From positions 930,001 to 994,000 of the forward strand of contig NZ_JAEHFX010000001.1 in NCBI RefSeq assembly GCF_016623615.1: 64,000 bases of DNA, given 5' to 3'. This document shows, in pieces, positions 25,767 through 34,532 of the stretch. Under the pieces are notes generated by a model that saw nothing but the letters and a program-made list of their open reading frames with translations, ran no database searches and was not told the origin of the DNA. How positions within the stretch are numbered: position 1 is the stretch's first letter; each line of letters starts with the position of its first letter. This DNA is from Adhaeribacter terrigena (lineage in GTDB: Bacteria; Bacteroidota; Bacteroidia; Cytophagales; Hymenobacteraceae). Position numbers and translations under genes: made by a program.

Positions 25767-25975
25767 GTGGTTAATGTGCTAATGGGTAATGAATAATTTG
25801 CTGTTGATGTATTGTGAGAATCCGCAATAAATCGGTTTAAAACGCTAGGATTTTGAGGCTAAAAAGTAATTCAGATACAGTGTATTAAGAAAGAACCGAT
25901 TCCCATTTATCTTTTTTCCAAATTAACGCTGTATAAAATAGCACATTAGCCCATTAAAAATTAGCACATTACTTC
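25767..25975. repeat. Core repeat between inverted TGTGCTAATG arms
   Basis: The left arm at 25771-25798 has TTAATGTGCTAATGGG. The right arm at 25939-25975 has AGCACATTAGCCCATTAA and a further AGCACATTA, inverted relative to the left. The core AAAACGCTAGGATTTT (25839-25854) plus a GCTAAAAAGT flank lies between. The TAA stop of rnhA is inside the right arm. Confidence 0.75.
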
Positions 25976-26424
25976 AGGCTCGCTTCATACCCATGGTCTA
26001 TCAGCTTGTCCGGACCTTCGGCCGATTGCACTGCCAGCACGTCGCAGCGTTCGTTTTCCGGGTGACCGGCGTGGCCTTTGATCCAGACGAATTTCACCAT
26101 TTTCGGGTCGTATACTTTCAGAAAGCGGATCCAGAGATCCGGGTTGGCTTTGCCCGAGAAGCCTTTTTGTTTCCAGCCGTAAACCCATTTTTTCTCTACC
26201 GCATCTACTACGTATTTGGAATCGGAGAAAACCGTAACCGGAATATCTTTCTGCTTGATCGCTTCCAGGCCTACAATCACGGCCAGTAATTCCATGCGGT
26301 TGTTGGTGGTTTTGCGGAAACCCTGCGAGATTTCTTTCACATGGTGCTTGTAGCGCAGAATTACGCCGTAGCCGCCCGGTCCGGGGTTGCCGCGCGAAGA
26401 GCCGTCAGTAAAAAGTTCGATCAA
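25969..26424 (-). CDS. rnhA: Ribonuclease HI
   Basis: A 151-residue endonuclease that cuts the RNA strand of RNA-DNA hybrids. The catalytic DEDD set is visible: D7 in ELFTDGSSRGNPG, a Glu in NNRMELLAVIVGLEA, Asp in VFSDSKYVVDAVEK, and Asp near the end in NERCDVLAV. The WVKGHAGHPENERC-type loop is present. A good -7 box lies 24 nt upstream. Confidence 0.96.
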   Translation of the reverse strand: MIELFTDGSSRGNPGPGGYGVILRYKHHVKEISQGFRKTTNNRMELLAVIVGLEAIKQKDIPVTVFSDSKYVVDAVEKKWVYGWKQKGFSGKANPDLWIRFLKVYDPKMVKFVWIKGHAGHPENERCDVLAVQSAEGPDKLIDHGYEASLK

Positions 26425-26447
26425 AATAGTGTGCGTTTATTGGGCTG

Positions 26448-26455
26448 CAAAGGTA
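26448..26455 (-). promoter_or_regulatory. -7 box of rnhA
   Basis: TACCTTTG on the minus strand fits TAnnTTTG. No clear TTG is found at the right spacing. Confidence 0.5.
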
Positions 26456-26510
26456 GAGAATTTAGCAGGAACCTGCGCCGGAAACCTTTGCCGCAGCGTT
26501 AAATCATGAA

Positions 26511-26897
26511 TTAAAACATAGTATTGTTATTTTTCGCTTCCGAAGGAATTACCTGCAGCACATCCCAGTGCTCCACAATTTTACCGTTTTCATCGAAGCG
26601 GAAAATATCGATGCCGGCATAGTCGTGGTCGCTGGGCCAGGTTTGGTAGCAATGCAAAACTACCAGGTCATTTTCGGCAATTACCCGTTTGAATTCCACT
26701 TTTTTACCTGGATATTCCCGGGCCATGCGTTCGAAGTATTGGATAAAAGCAGCTTTGCCGTCGCCTACGTGGGGATTATGCTGGATGTATTCTGATCCCA
26801 CGTATTTTTCAATGGCTTCAGCCGGCTGGCATTGGTTGAACATCAGGTCATAAAAAGCAACAGCATTTTGTTTGTTCTTTTCGGGTTTTTGGGGCAT
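26511..26897 (-). CDS. SnoaL-like / NTF2-fold protein
   Basis: A 128-residue single-domain protein with the NTF2 cone fold seen in the predicted SnoaL-like group ([61 protein letters not shown]). The EHWDVLQ end is the family signature. Some members are polyketide cyclases or ester cyclases, but most are uncharacterised. No biosynthetic partners lie nearby. Confidence 0.85.
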   Translation of the reverse strand: MPQKPEKNKQNAVAFYDLMFNQCQPAEAIEKYVGSEYIQHNPHVGDGKAAFIQYFERMAREYPGKKVEFKRVIAENDLVVLHCYQTWPSDHDYAGIDIFRFDENGKIVEHWDVLQVIPSEAKNNNTMF

Positions 26898-26957
26898 TTC
26901 AGATAGCGTTTAGGTTTGGCCGTTTTACGGTTTTCCGGCACAAAAGCATAGCGTTTT
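26896..26957. repeat. Two adjacent core repeat copies
   Basis: A half copy (CAGATAGCGTTTAGG, about 26900-26914) lies at the SnoaL-like start. A full copy AAAAGCATAGCGTTTT is at 26942-26957, 18 nt from the next stop codon. Confidence 0.65.
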
Positions 26958-26974
26958 TGTGCTTCTTTTTCCGC

Positions 26975-29119
26975 TTAAAACCGCACCTGAATACCCGGCC
27001 CTAAAAAGTAGAACCACGGATCTTTGCTTTTCGAAATGAAATAACCGCCGCCCAGGTATAACGGAAAACTGAGTTTGGTATCGCGGGTGGTAGGGTAGAG
27101 CGATCCGATCACCACCACGCCCAGGTCCCGTTTTACGTCGGCGTTGTTGCTGAAATTAAAGGCGTTTAAGGCCAGGAAACCGGCGCCTACCTTATACGGA
27201 CGGTAGCGGTTTATTTTTTCGGGGTGGTAAAAGCTGAACTGCGCGATCATGGCCATACTGATACCCCCGAAACTGCCGTAACCATCGGTACCCTGATTTT
27301 TAACCAGCAAGCCGGCCGGGAACGACACTTCGGTATCGAATTTTACGCGGCGGCGCAGCACAATTTCCATCTTTTTGCTGAAGCCTTCGCCGCCGTATTT
27401 GTCTTTGTTGTGGCTTACAATGATTTCCACTTTAGACCATTCGTTCAGATCGTAGGTTTTGCGGCCCAAGTAATTGTTCAGGCTTATTTCGCCCTGCGTA
27501 CAAGCTTCTCCGTAAAAGGCCGCACGCGGGGAATTATCTCCGGGGCAGATCACCACGTTTTCGATGGTGCGCTGGTCTATGAGTTCGTTGCGGTTGTTGG
27601 TTACCCGCACCTGAATGGTGAGGTATTGCTGGCCGTAAAGTTTGCGTTCCTGGTCTATCAGATTCGGCGAAAACGAGAGCACCAGGTCTTTAAGCACATG
27701 TTCGTAAAAGATCGGGCCGCTGGCAAGCGAAGTAATTTTCCGGGGTTTATCGCCGTAATTCAGCAATACAAAATCCAGGGGTTTGGGGCGCTGGTGTTCT
27801 TTTACCGAAAGCGCATAACCGGTGCTTACCGCCCGGTTGTAAATCCCGATCCTTTTCCGGGTAATGTTAATGGGCACGCGAAGGCGGAAAACGGCAGACT
27901 GTTCGCTTAAAAGGGTAGAATCGGCGGTAATGTCGCGGAGATCTTCGAAGTTGAACTGCGCTTTCTGCAGGCCTTCACCTTCTATTCTTAAGCTGATCAC
28001 TTCGCCGGGATTTACCGTTAAATTGGTGGTCCAGTCGCCGCCTTCGTGCATAATGGCTACGCTTTTAATGCTGGTTTTGGGTATTACGTCGAAATTGGTG
28101 ATGAATTTTGCCTGGTCGCCGTCTTTTATGTACAAATACCCTTCGGAAATGCGGTGGTAATTGAAAATGCGGAGCCAGCAAAGTACCTTGTTGTTGGTTA
28201 CGTTATTGCGGGTAAATAATTCGGCTACCAGCATGCCGCCGGGCTGCTCCTGGTCTTCGATGCGGTAAGTTTTCTGCAAACTTAGGTTCCAGTTATTTTC
28301 GATCAGGATCTCGATGCCTTTCGTGCGGGCTACGTCGTCGTAAACCATTTCTTTTTTGTCGGTGGCCAGAAAGCGCAGGCGGCTGCCTTTTACCGTAAAA
28401 GTCTGGGTTATTTCCGGAAGGTCATAGGTGATGCGGCCATTCTGATTCAGGCTGGGTTTTATGGTTTGCAGGTTCAGCTTTAAGGTGCGTTTGCCTAAAG
28501 CCGTTGGCATTACGTGCAGGCGCAAAATGCCGTTCCGCTCCGAAAGCCGGTATTCCAGGCCCTCGCCTTTCACCCAATCGGTCGGGAACTTAAGATTAGC
28601 TAAGTTGTTGGTGGTCAGTTCAAAAACCTTTTCTTCGCCAATAAAAAGCTCGGTATCTTCCTGCAGTAATTTAGCGGTGGTTTGGGTATGCGGGAATAAT
28701 TTTACGATCTCGGTGCGCGGTTCCGGGGTATCGGCTTTTTTAACGAAGAAAGTAAAATTGAGAAACTGGCTGGCGGTCAGGTTTTTGAACCGGACCCGGA
28801 ATTTAAAGTATTCGTTGTTTACGTTTACAATGGAATCGAGCAGGGTAAAATCGGCGGAAGGGGCCAGTTTTACGCTTTGAATATTGGGTGCTACAGGAGT
28901 CAGGGTTACTTCCGCTACCTGGTTTTCGCGCGTGTACAGAAATGCCAGGTGTTCTTCGCCCTGAAACGTAAGGGTATATTGGCTGAACGGGTAGGCGCTG
29001 GTATCTACTTTCAGCGTTATTTCTTTAAAAGACGGCGTAACCGGGGGCTGGGCAAAAGCGGGCACGGCCAACCACAGCAGCGCCAGTAAACTTAAAACGA
29101 AAAACTTCTTCACAGGCAT
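26975..29119 (-). CDS. Large exported protein of unknown function
   Basis: A 714-residue protein with a signal peptide (MPVKKFFVLSLLALLWLAVPAFAQ). Most of the length is rich in beta strands, with several Ig- or IPT-like stretches (VIPKTSIKSVAIMHEGGDWTTNLTVNPGEVISLRIEGEGL). The last 120 residues look like outer-membrane strands (GGISMAMIAQFSFYH, KVGAGFLALNAFNFS, FPLYLGGGYF) and end in an aromatic residue (GPGIQVRF). I recognise no named domain. It could be a surface protein held by a C-terminal barrel. It lies alone between two repeat-bearing gaps. Confidence 0.8.
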   Translation of the reverse strand: MPVKKFFVLSLLALLWLAVPAFAQPPVTPSFKEITLKVDTSAYPFSQYTLTFQGEEHLAFLYTRENQVAEVTLTPVAPNIQSVKLAPSADFTLLDSIVNVNNEYFKFRVRFKNLTASQFLNFTFFVKKADTPEPRTEIVKLFPHTQTTAKLLQEDTELFIGEEKVFELTTNNLANLKFPTDWVKGEGLEYRLSERNGILRLHVMPTALGKRTLKLNLQTIKPSLNQNGRITYDLPEITQTFTVKGSRLRFLATDKKEMVYDDVARTKGIEILIENNWNLSLQKTYRIEDQEQPGGMLVAELFTRNNVTNNKVLCWLRIFNYHRISEGYLYIKDGDQAKFITNFDVIPKTSIKSVAIMHEGGDWTTNLTVNPGEVISLRIEGEGLQKAQFNFEDLRDITADSTLLSEQSAVFRLRVPINITRKRIGIYNRAVSTGYALSVKEHQRPKPLDFVLLNYGDKPRKITSLASGPIFYEHVLKDLVLSFSPNLIDQERKLYGQQYLTIQVRVTNNRNELIDQRTIENVVICPGDNSPRAAFYGEACTQGEISLNNYLGRKTYDLNEWSKVEIIVSHNKDKYGGEGFSKKMEIVLRRRVKFDTEVSFPAGLLVKNQGTDGYGSFGGISMAMIAQFSFYHPEKINRYRPYKVGAGFLALNAFNFSNNADVKRDLGVVVIGSLYPTTRDTKLSFPLYLGGGYFISKSKDPWFYFLGPGIQVRF

Positions 29120-29186
29120 AAAAAAACACTAAAACGGAGGTTCGGAAATGACTATTGCCTGTTATTTTCTGCAGGTAATAAAATGA

Positions 29187-29214
29187 AAAAACCGGTTTTG
29201 AGGCCGGTTTTTAA
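29187..29214 (-). terminator. Terminator of msrB
   Basis: AAAAACCGG (29187-29195) pairs with 29204-29212, and a T run follows on the minus strand. Confidence 0.7.
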
Positions 29215-29236
29215 CTTCTCCGTTTCGGGTGCAAAA

Positions 29237-29812
29237 TTACGGTTTTTTCGGGTTAAGCGCATTATCCGGTTCAAAATCCAAAACAATTGAATTCATGCAG
29301 TAGCGCATGCCGGTTGGCGGCGGACCATCGTTGAAAATATGCCCCAGATGCGAGTTGCAACGGCCGCAAACCACTTCGATGCGCTCCATGCCGTGCGAAA
29401 GGTCTTTGTTGTATTTTACTGCGTCTTTGCGGGCCGGCTCAAAAAAGCTGGGCCAGCCGCAGGAACTCGCAAATTTCTGATCGGCGCGGAAAAGAGGATT
29501 CCCGCAAACGGCGCAATAATAATTTCCCAGGCCTTCGGTGTTCCAGTATTTACCGGTGAAGGCACGTTCGGTACCGGCCTGGCGGGCTACGGCATATACA
29601 TCGGCGGGCAGAATTTTTTTCCATTCGGCATCCGAAACGTTCAGTTTGGTAGTATCGGTGCGGGAATAATAGGGGTTAGCGGCATGTTGCGATTCGGTAT
29701 TTCCGGGGTGATCCTGAGTAGTCATATTGGTTTGCGTTGTAGGGTTTGGTTTGTTTTGGCAGCTGGTAAAAAACGGGCAGGCGAAAATAAACAGGAAAAA
29801 GATCTTTTTCAT
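29237..29812 (-). CDS. msrB: Peptide methionine-R-sulfoxide reductase, lipoprotein form
   Basis: I start at the ATG at 29812 (MKKIFFLFIFACPFFTSC), which gives a lipobox Cys at about 18. The enzyme repairs methionine-R-sulfoxide in envelope proteins. It has two CxxC zinc pairs (CAVCGNP and CGRCNSHLGH), the CGWPSFFEP motif and the catalytic Cys in RYCMNSIVLDF. A Thr/Gln-rich linker follows the signal. Being lipidated, it probably acts in the periplasm or at the outer membrane. Confidence 0.94.
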   Translation of the reverse strand: MKKIFFLFIFACPFFTSCQNKPNPTTQTNMTTQDHPGNTESQHAANPYYSRTDTTKLNVSDAEWKKILPADVYAVARQAGTERAFTGKYWNTEGLGNYYCAVCGNPLFRADQKFASSCGWPSFFEPARKDAVKYNKDLSHGMERIEVVCGRCNSHLGHIFNDGPPPTGMRYCMNSIVLDFEPDNALNPKKP

Positions 29813-29845
29813 GCCTTTATAACGCATCGGGTAGTTTTTTGGTCT

Positions 29846-29861
29846 GAAAAGATAGCGTTTT
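29846..29861. repeat. Dispersed core repeat copy
   Basis: GAAAAGATAGCGTTTT, 34 nt upstream of the msrB start. Confidence 0.7.
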
Positions 29862-29890
29862 TAAACTCGGAAAATGATTTCGTGGAGCAT

Positions 29891-29927
29891 AGAAAAAAGC
29901 AGCGCCGGTTTTAAAACCGGCGCTGCT
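29891..29927 (-). terminator. Perfect 30-bp palindromic terminator of the subtilase gene
   Basis: 29898-29912 and 29913-29927 are exact complements with no spacer (AGCAGCGCCGG and its mirror around TTTTAAAA). On the minus strand it is followed by TTTTTT. Confidence 0.85.
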
Positions 29928-29940
29928 GATGTTATGCTGC

Positions 29941-29983
29941 TGACTTTTCAGGCTTTAAGCCCTACCGTTTTCAGGTCTGAAAC
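29941..29983. repeat. Dispersed core repeat, extended on both sides
   Basis: GACTTTTCAGGCTTTAAGCC then CTACCGTTTT then CAGGTCTGAAAC. Both flanks carry CAGG motifs. It ends 13 nt before the subtilase stop codon. Confidence 0.8.
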
Positions 29984-29995
29984 GGGAAGTGTAGC

Positions 29996-32900
29996 TTATT
30001 GCACCACAATGCGGCCAGAGCCCAGCTTTGTGCCATTTAGATCCCGAAGCTGCAGCCAGTAAATGCCCGGTCCGTACTGACTTAAATTAAACCCGGTTTT
30101 GTCATAAGCTTCTTTTGTAGTGAATTCCTGATTTAATACCACCGAGCCTTTCGCATCGTAAACTGCCAGGGAGTAAACATGACCGGTACCGGTTTGGTTG
30201 TGGAACCGGACCTGAAAACGGCCTTTATTTGGGTTTGGGTAAATAAATACATTGCTCGTTGCAGAATCTGAAATGGCTAGTTTGTTCGACGTTCCGGTAC
30301 AGCCTTCGGAAGTAGCTATGGCCACTTCATACTCCCCGAGCTCGTCTACTGATACCGGTAGTGTTGCGGCAGTTTTTCCGGTTAAAACCATACCGTTTTT
30401 CTTCCAGGTATAGCTTAAAGTGCCGGCAGCCTGCGTAGTTGCCGATAGCGTAGTGGTCAGACCCGGGTACAGTTGCTTATAAGGCGCAGCCGTCAGGCGT
30501 ACTTCCGGATTTGGCATCGGGGTAATGGTAACAGGAGCCGAGGTGCTGACGCAGCCCGTAGCCTGGGTAATATTTACGGAATAATCTCCCGGTTGCTTTA
30601 CTTTAATAGCCTGGGTGGTTTCGCCGGTGCTCCAGTAATAAGAATTTCCGGCACTTGCGGTTAAGGTGGCTTCTCCGTCGTTGCAAATGGCGGTTTGAGT
30701 GGCATTGATCGTGGCCGGCGGCACCGGGTTGATGGTTAATGTAACCGGCGTTCGGGTTGGGCTTTCGCAGTTGCCGGAACTGCTGTAGGTGGCCGCATAA
30801 TAGGTAACCGTGCCAGGAGAATTCAAACTAGGATCGTTTACCACCGTGCCACCGGTTGGGGCATTATACCACACCACGCTGTAACCTGCCGGCACACTGG
30901 CCGTGGCTGTAAGTACCGGAGTCGGGTTGAAATCACATACCATGCGGTCGCCGGTGCTGATGGGCGGCGCTAAAGCCCCGGCTGAAACGGCCAGGTTCCG
31001 GATGGTTGTCTGGCAGGGCCCGCTTGTACCATATACGGCAATGTTGCCGGAAACAGATGTTGCCGGATAATTAACCACAATATTGTTTGTGCCCTGCCCG
31101 CTCACGATGGTAATGCCGGTCGGAACGCTCCAGGTATAAGTAGTAATGCCGGTGGTGGTTGGTACTGTGTAAGGAATATTCTGGCTGCCCTGGCACAGAC
31201 TGGTCGGGCCGGAAATAGCACCCAGCGAGAGCGAACCACCGGAAGAAATGCTGCGGGTTATAGCAAGTGTTCGTTCGCTTTGCGAGCCGGTTAAATTGTT
31301 TTTAGCAACCAGAGTAAACCACAGGCTGGCGCCTGGAGTAAGGCCGCTTGCTGCATAGGAAGTACCGGTAACGTTTGCAGCCAGGTTTACCCAGGTGCCG
31401 GTGGCAGCATCCAGTTTTAAAAGGTCGTAATGGGTAGCATTGGTAACGGCTGGCCAGCTGAAATTCAGGGAGCCGGCGCATAAACCCGGGTTGGCGCTTA
31501 AACTGGCCGGAGTTCCCAGAATTTTAAAAGTGACATCGCTTTGGTCGGTTAAGGTTCCGCTGGAGATTTTAATTAAAGCCGTGGCCGTATTTAAACCGGC
31601 CGGTATAGTCCAGGAATAACGGGTAGCCGTTGCCGATACCGCAGCTGAAATAGTGGTCCAGGTGGCGCCGTTGTTTATGGAATACTGAATGGTTTGATTT
31701 CCGGTAACGCCGGCATTATTCCATGTGATGGTTTCCTGCGCGCCCGGGCTTAAAGATTCGCCTCCGTTCGGGAAGATCACTTCAATATTCGGCTGGATGA
31801 TTTCCCAGGTCAGGGAGTATTGCTGGTTCGGACCGGTTGGCACAGCGGTTCCGTTCACGCGCAGGGTATACGTTCCGGCCGTTGGATTGTCGAGGGTTAC
31901 CTGTTCAATGTTGCTGATGTTGTCGAGGGCGCGGGTGGCATTGCTGGTAGGGCTTAGTTTATCCAGGATCCAGGGCAGGGTAGTGGTAGGGCCGTTTATA
32001 ACTTTCAAATCGAGATTGTTTACCAGGGCGGTGCTGGCATTGGCGGCTCCGGCCGGGTCGTTCCAGGTAAGCATTACTTTTAGTTTTACTGTGCCCGATG
32101 GCACCGTTATGCTTATATCGTTGGTGGCTCCGGTGGCAACGATGTTTACGGCGTAGCGGTTTTGTTCCAAGGCTTTTACGGCGGCCAAAGCATTGATTCT
32201 GCCGAAACCAAATTTATAATCCGGACCCGGATTGCCGAGGTCCTGCGCAGTATTGCAAACCACCGCTTTTATTAGTGAAGAAATGGGTAATGCGTTGGAA
32301 TTTAATTGTTTATAGCGTTCTACTAATAAAGCTACCGAACCCGATACGCCCGGCGTAGACATGGAAGTACCGGTAATGGTGCCGTAGGTGTTTAAGGGTG
32401 TATAAGTAGACAGAACGTTAGTTCCGAAAGCGCTGATCTCGGGTTTTACGCGGCCATCGTGCACCGGACCATAGCTGCTGCTGTTATTAATGGTTTCGGT
32501 GGTGGTAATGTTGGCGACCAGGATGTTGTTTTTGGCCGTTTTGCCGCTGCCTGTTATAGTAGACCAGCCGCCGCTGCAAGCCGATTGGGAATTTCCGGCT
32601 GAATGCACATGTAAATGCCACGGAAACGTATTCAGATTAACATCGGTGCTGCGGCTGGTAGTGGAATACGCTACGCCGGCTCCGGTTACGCCGCAGGTTT
32701 GGGTACTGCCGTAAGAATGGCTGCTGATATTCAGGTTCTGGGCAGGAATGGCCGCAAACATTTCCGATTGAATGTTGCCGTTGAAATTGTAGGAATATAG
32801 TTTAGCGTTGGGCGCCATGCCGCGGGCTTTGGGGTTGATGATGCCACGGCCGCCGATGGTGCCGGCTACGTGCGTGGAATGGCTTTCGGGCTGGTTGGTT

Positions 32901-33697
32901 TCCATCATAACCAGGCGGCTGGCCGTTGGCGAAAAATCGACGTGCGGACTTACTTCGCCGCCATCCCAGATTCCGATCTTTATGCTGTCGCCTTTCAGGT
33001 TTCTGATGCCGTCGTTAAGCACGTTTACGCGATGCAGGGTGCGGCCCAGCAGGTTTTCAATTTTATTCGGTGCATCGATCGGTTCAGCCCACTGCACAAA
33101 AGGCAGGTTGAGCAGTTTCTGCAGATTTTTCTGCGGAACCCGCAACGTAAAAGTCCGGAACATGGGCATTTCTTCCAGAACGGTGATTTGCAGTTTCGAA
33201 AATTCTTTTTGCAGCGTAACAGTCGAGAGTTTTTCGAAAGTAATTACCGAAAGATCGGCGTAGCCGGGTTGTTTGATGGCGTGCACCGGTAGGTTGTTTT
33301 TCAGCACGGCCGGAACCGTTTTTTGAGCGGCGCTGAGCCTGAAAACGCTACGCACATTCAGGTTTTTAAATTGGGCCGGGTTGAAATGTTGTGGCAAGGA
33401 AGCCGTGTAAGCCAGGTTCGGCAGGTAATCCAGCAGGGTGATGCCGGCGGCGGTTAACTGTACTTTTTGCTGCTGATCTGGTAGCGTTTTAAATTGCACC
33501 ACCACGTAGCTTTTCCCGTTAAAGGTGCTGTGCCTGAAAACTTCGGCGTCGGGCTTTAAGGTTTGGATATTTTCCTGCGGGATGAATTTGCCGGCGTTCA
33601 GCAGCATGGTATAATCCGGATTGGGCTGGGCGAAAAGCAAACCGGGAAAGAACAGGGCCAGAAAAAGTTTTAAGGTGCGGAGTAGCAGTTTTTTCAT
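29996..33697 (-). CDS. Secreted subtilisin-like (S8) protease with T9SS sorting domain
   Basis: A 1233-residue exoprotein. The signal peptide is about 1-23, the inhibitor-like pro-region about 25-215, and the S8 catalytic domain about 235-520 with D245 (IGIWDGG), H276 (HSTHVAGT), oxyanion N369 (HSAGN) and S445 (GTSMSTPG). A P-domain-like stretch, Ig/FN3-like and PKD-like repeats follow. The C-terminal 85 residues are a type A sorting signal (VFIYPNPNKGRFQVRF ... GIYWLQLRDLNG) recognised by the type IX system. The product is thus secreted or anchored at the cell surface. One core repeat lies in frame at 30384-30399. Confidence 0.95.
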   Translation of the reverse strand: MKKLLLRTLKLFLALFFPGLLFAQPNPDYTMLLNAGKFIPQENIQTLKPDAEVFRHSTFNGKSYVVVQFKTLPDQQQKVQLTAAGITLLDYLPNLAYTASLPQHFNPAQFKNLNVRSVFRLSAAQKTVPAVLKNNLPVHAIKQPGYADLSVITFEKLSTVTLQKEFSKLQITVLEEMPMFRTFTLRVPQKNLQKLLNLPFVQWAEPIDAPNKIENLLGRTLHRVNVLNDGIRNLKGDSIKIGIWDGGEVSPHVDFSPTASRLVMMETNQPESHSTHVAGTIGGRGIINPKARGMAPNAKLYSYNFNGNIQSEMFAAIPAQNLNISSHSYGSTQTCGVTGAGVAYSTTSRSTDVNLNTFPWHLHVHSAGNSQSACSGGWSTITGSGKTAKNNILVANITTTETINNSSSYGPVHDGRVKPEISAFGTNVLSTYTPLNTYGTITGTSMSTPGVSGSVALLVERYKQLNSNALPISSLIKAVVCNTAQDLGNPGPDYKFGFGRINALAAVKALEQNRYAVNIVATGATNDISITVPSGTVKLKVMLTWNDPAGAANASTALVNNLDLKVINGPTTTLPWILDKLSPTSNATRALDNISNIEQVTLDNPTAGTYTLRVNGTAVPTGPNQQYSLTWEIIQPNIEVIFPNGGESLSPGAQETITWNNAGVTGNQTIQYSINNGATWTTISAAVSATATRYSWTIPAGLNTATALIKISSGTLTDQSDVTFKILGTPASLSANPGLCAGSLNFSWPAVTNATHYDLLKLDAATGTWVNLAANVTGTSYAASGLTPGASLWFTLVAKNNLTGSQSERTLAITRSISSGGSLSLGAISGPTSLCQGSQNIPYTVPTTTGITTYTWSVPTGITIVSGQGTNNIVVNYPATSVSGNIAVYGTSGPCQTTIRNLAVSAGALAPPISTGDRMVCDFNPTPVLTATASVPAGYSVVWYNAPTGGTVVNDPSLNSPGTVTYYAATYSSSGNCESPTRTPVTLTINPVPPATINATQTAICNDGEATLTASAGNSYYWSTGETTQAIKVKQPGDYSVNITQATGCVSTSAPVTITPMPNPEVRLTAAPYKQLYPGLTTTLSATTQAAGTLSYTWKKNGMVLTGKTAATLPVSVDELGEYEVAIATSEGCTGTSNKLAISDSATSNVFIYPNPNKGRFQVRFHNQTGTGHVYSLAVYDAKGSVVLNQEFTTKEAYDKTGFNLSQYGPGIYWLQLRDLNGTKLGSGRIVVQ
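30371..30401. repeat. Core repeat inside the subtilase coding sequence
   Basis: AGTTTTTCCGGTT then AAAACCATACCGTTTT (30384-30399) matches the extended repeat. It encodes KNGMVLTGK in an Ig-like segment near the C-terminus. Confidence 0.65.
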
Positions 33698-33870
33698 TTA
33701 CAAAGAATTGGGAAAGAGCTTTGTAAATATATCGAAATAAACAGGAATAAAATTAGAAGGTTTTAGGCGAAGTTATAAAATATTTAGTGAAGCAGAATTG
33801 TGCGTGTATGGTTATGAGAATCAGAGGTTTATTTAAGAGTTTCCAGGGCGGAAATGATAGCGTTATTGGG
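33698..33870. other. AT-rich gap upstream of the subtilase
   Basis: This 173-nt stretch contains a diverged core repeat (GAAATGATAGCGTTATT at 33851-33867) next to the lipoprotein stop. No gene is seen. Confidence 0.5.
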
Positions 33871-34446
33871 CTAATATAATTCAAACCCCTTTGCTATTTT
33901 CTTATTAATAAAGCTGAATAATTGTGAAGCTTCTTTTGACAGGCTATAAATTGATTCGGTAGTCCACTCTGTACATTGTAGTTCTTTACTTTTGTATCCG
34001 CCATAAACCAACGATACAATAATAGGGCGTTGGTCGCTTGGAAACTGCCAATCTTCACCTTCTCCAACGTAGCTATTATTGTTGTAATGGGAAGAAAGGT
34101 AATTATAGGTCAATGTATAAAGACTGTCTATTTCCCAGTTTTCAAATTTAAGTTTAAAGGTGTCTGGAGTTGCACGAATATTTTTCGATTTTAAAATATA
34201 AAGCGTACTTGCTTCGGGGCCCATTTTTAAATGTTTAAAGCCAGGGCTAAAGCTTGGACTGACCATATCTGGTGTAAAAAGAGAAGCATTAAAAGACGGG
34301 TGCTCAAGTCCTCCTCCTACAAAAATATTCACAGCGAAATACTTTGGGTTGCTTCTGGCTGGCTTTTGGTTCTTTTCCGCATTCTGGCAGGCAAACAGAG
34401 TTCCTGCCAGAATAAACAATAACAGAAAATTTTTTATGGATTTCAA
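33871..34446 (-). CDS. Putative lipoprotein, unknown function
   Basis: A 191-residue protein with a lipoprotein signal MKSIKNFLLLFILAGTLFAC (Cys20). The mature part is soluble and mixed alpha/beta (KYFAVNIFVGGGLEHPSF, ENWEIDSLYTLTYNYLSSHY) and matches no family I know. It is clearly richer in A and T than the neighbouring genes, which suggests an acquired or fast-evolving gene. It is transcribed alone. Confidence 0.75.
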   Translation of the reverse strand: MKSIKNFLLLFILAGTLFACQNAEKNQKPARSNPKYFAVNIFVGGGLEHPSFNASLFTPDMVSPSFSPGFKHLKMGPEASTLYILKSKNIRATPDTFKLKFENWEIDSLYTLTYNYLSSHYNNNSYVGEGEDWQFPSDQRPIIVSLVYGGYKSKELQCTEWTTESIYSLSKEASQLFSFINKKIAKGFELY

Positions 34447-34532
34447 TTAGTTAGATAAGTTTAAGAACTTTTTATTTTAGGTAGAATGAGCTAAAATAAA
34501 ACAGGCAGCAGAATAAATCAGATTAAAGAAGC

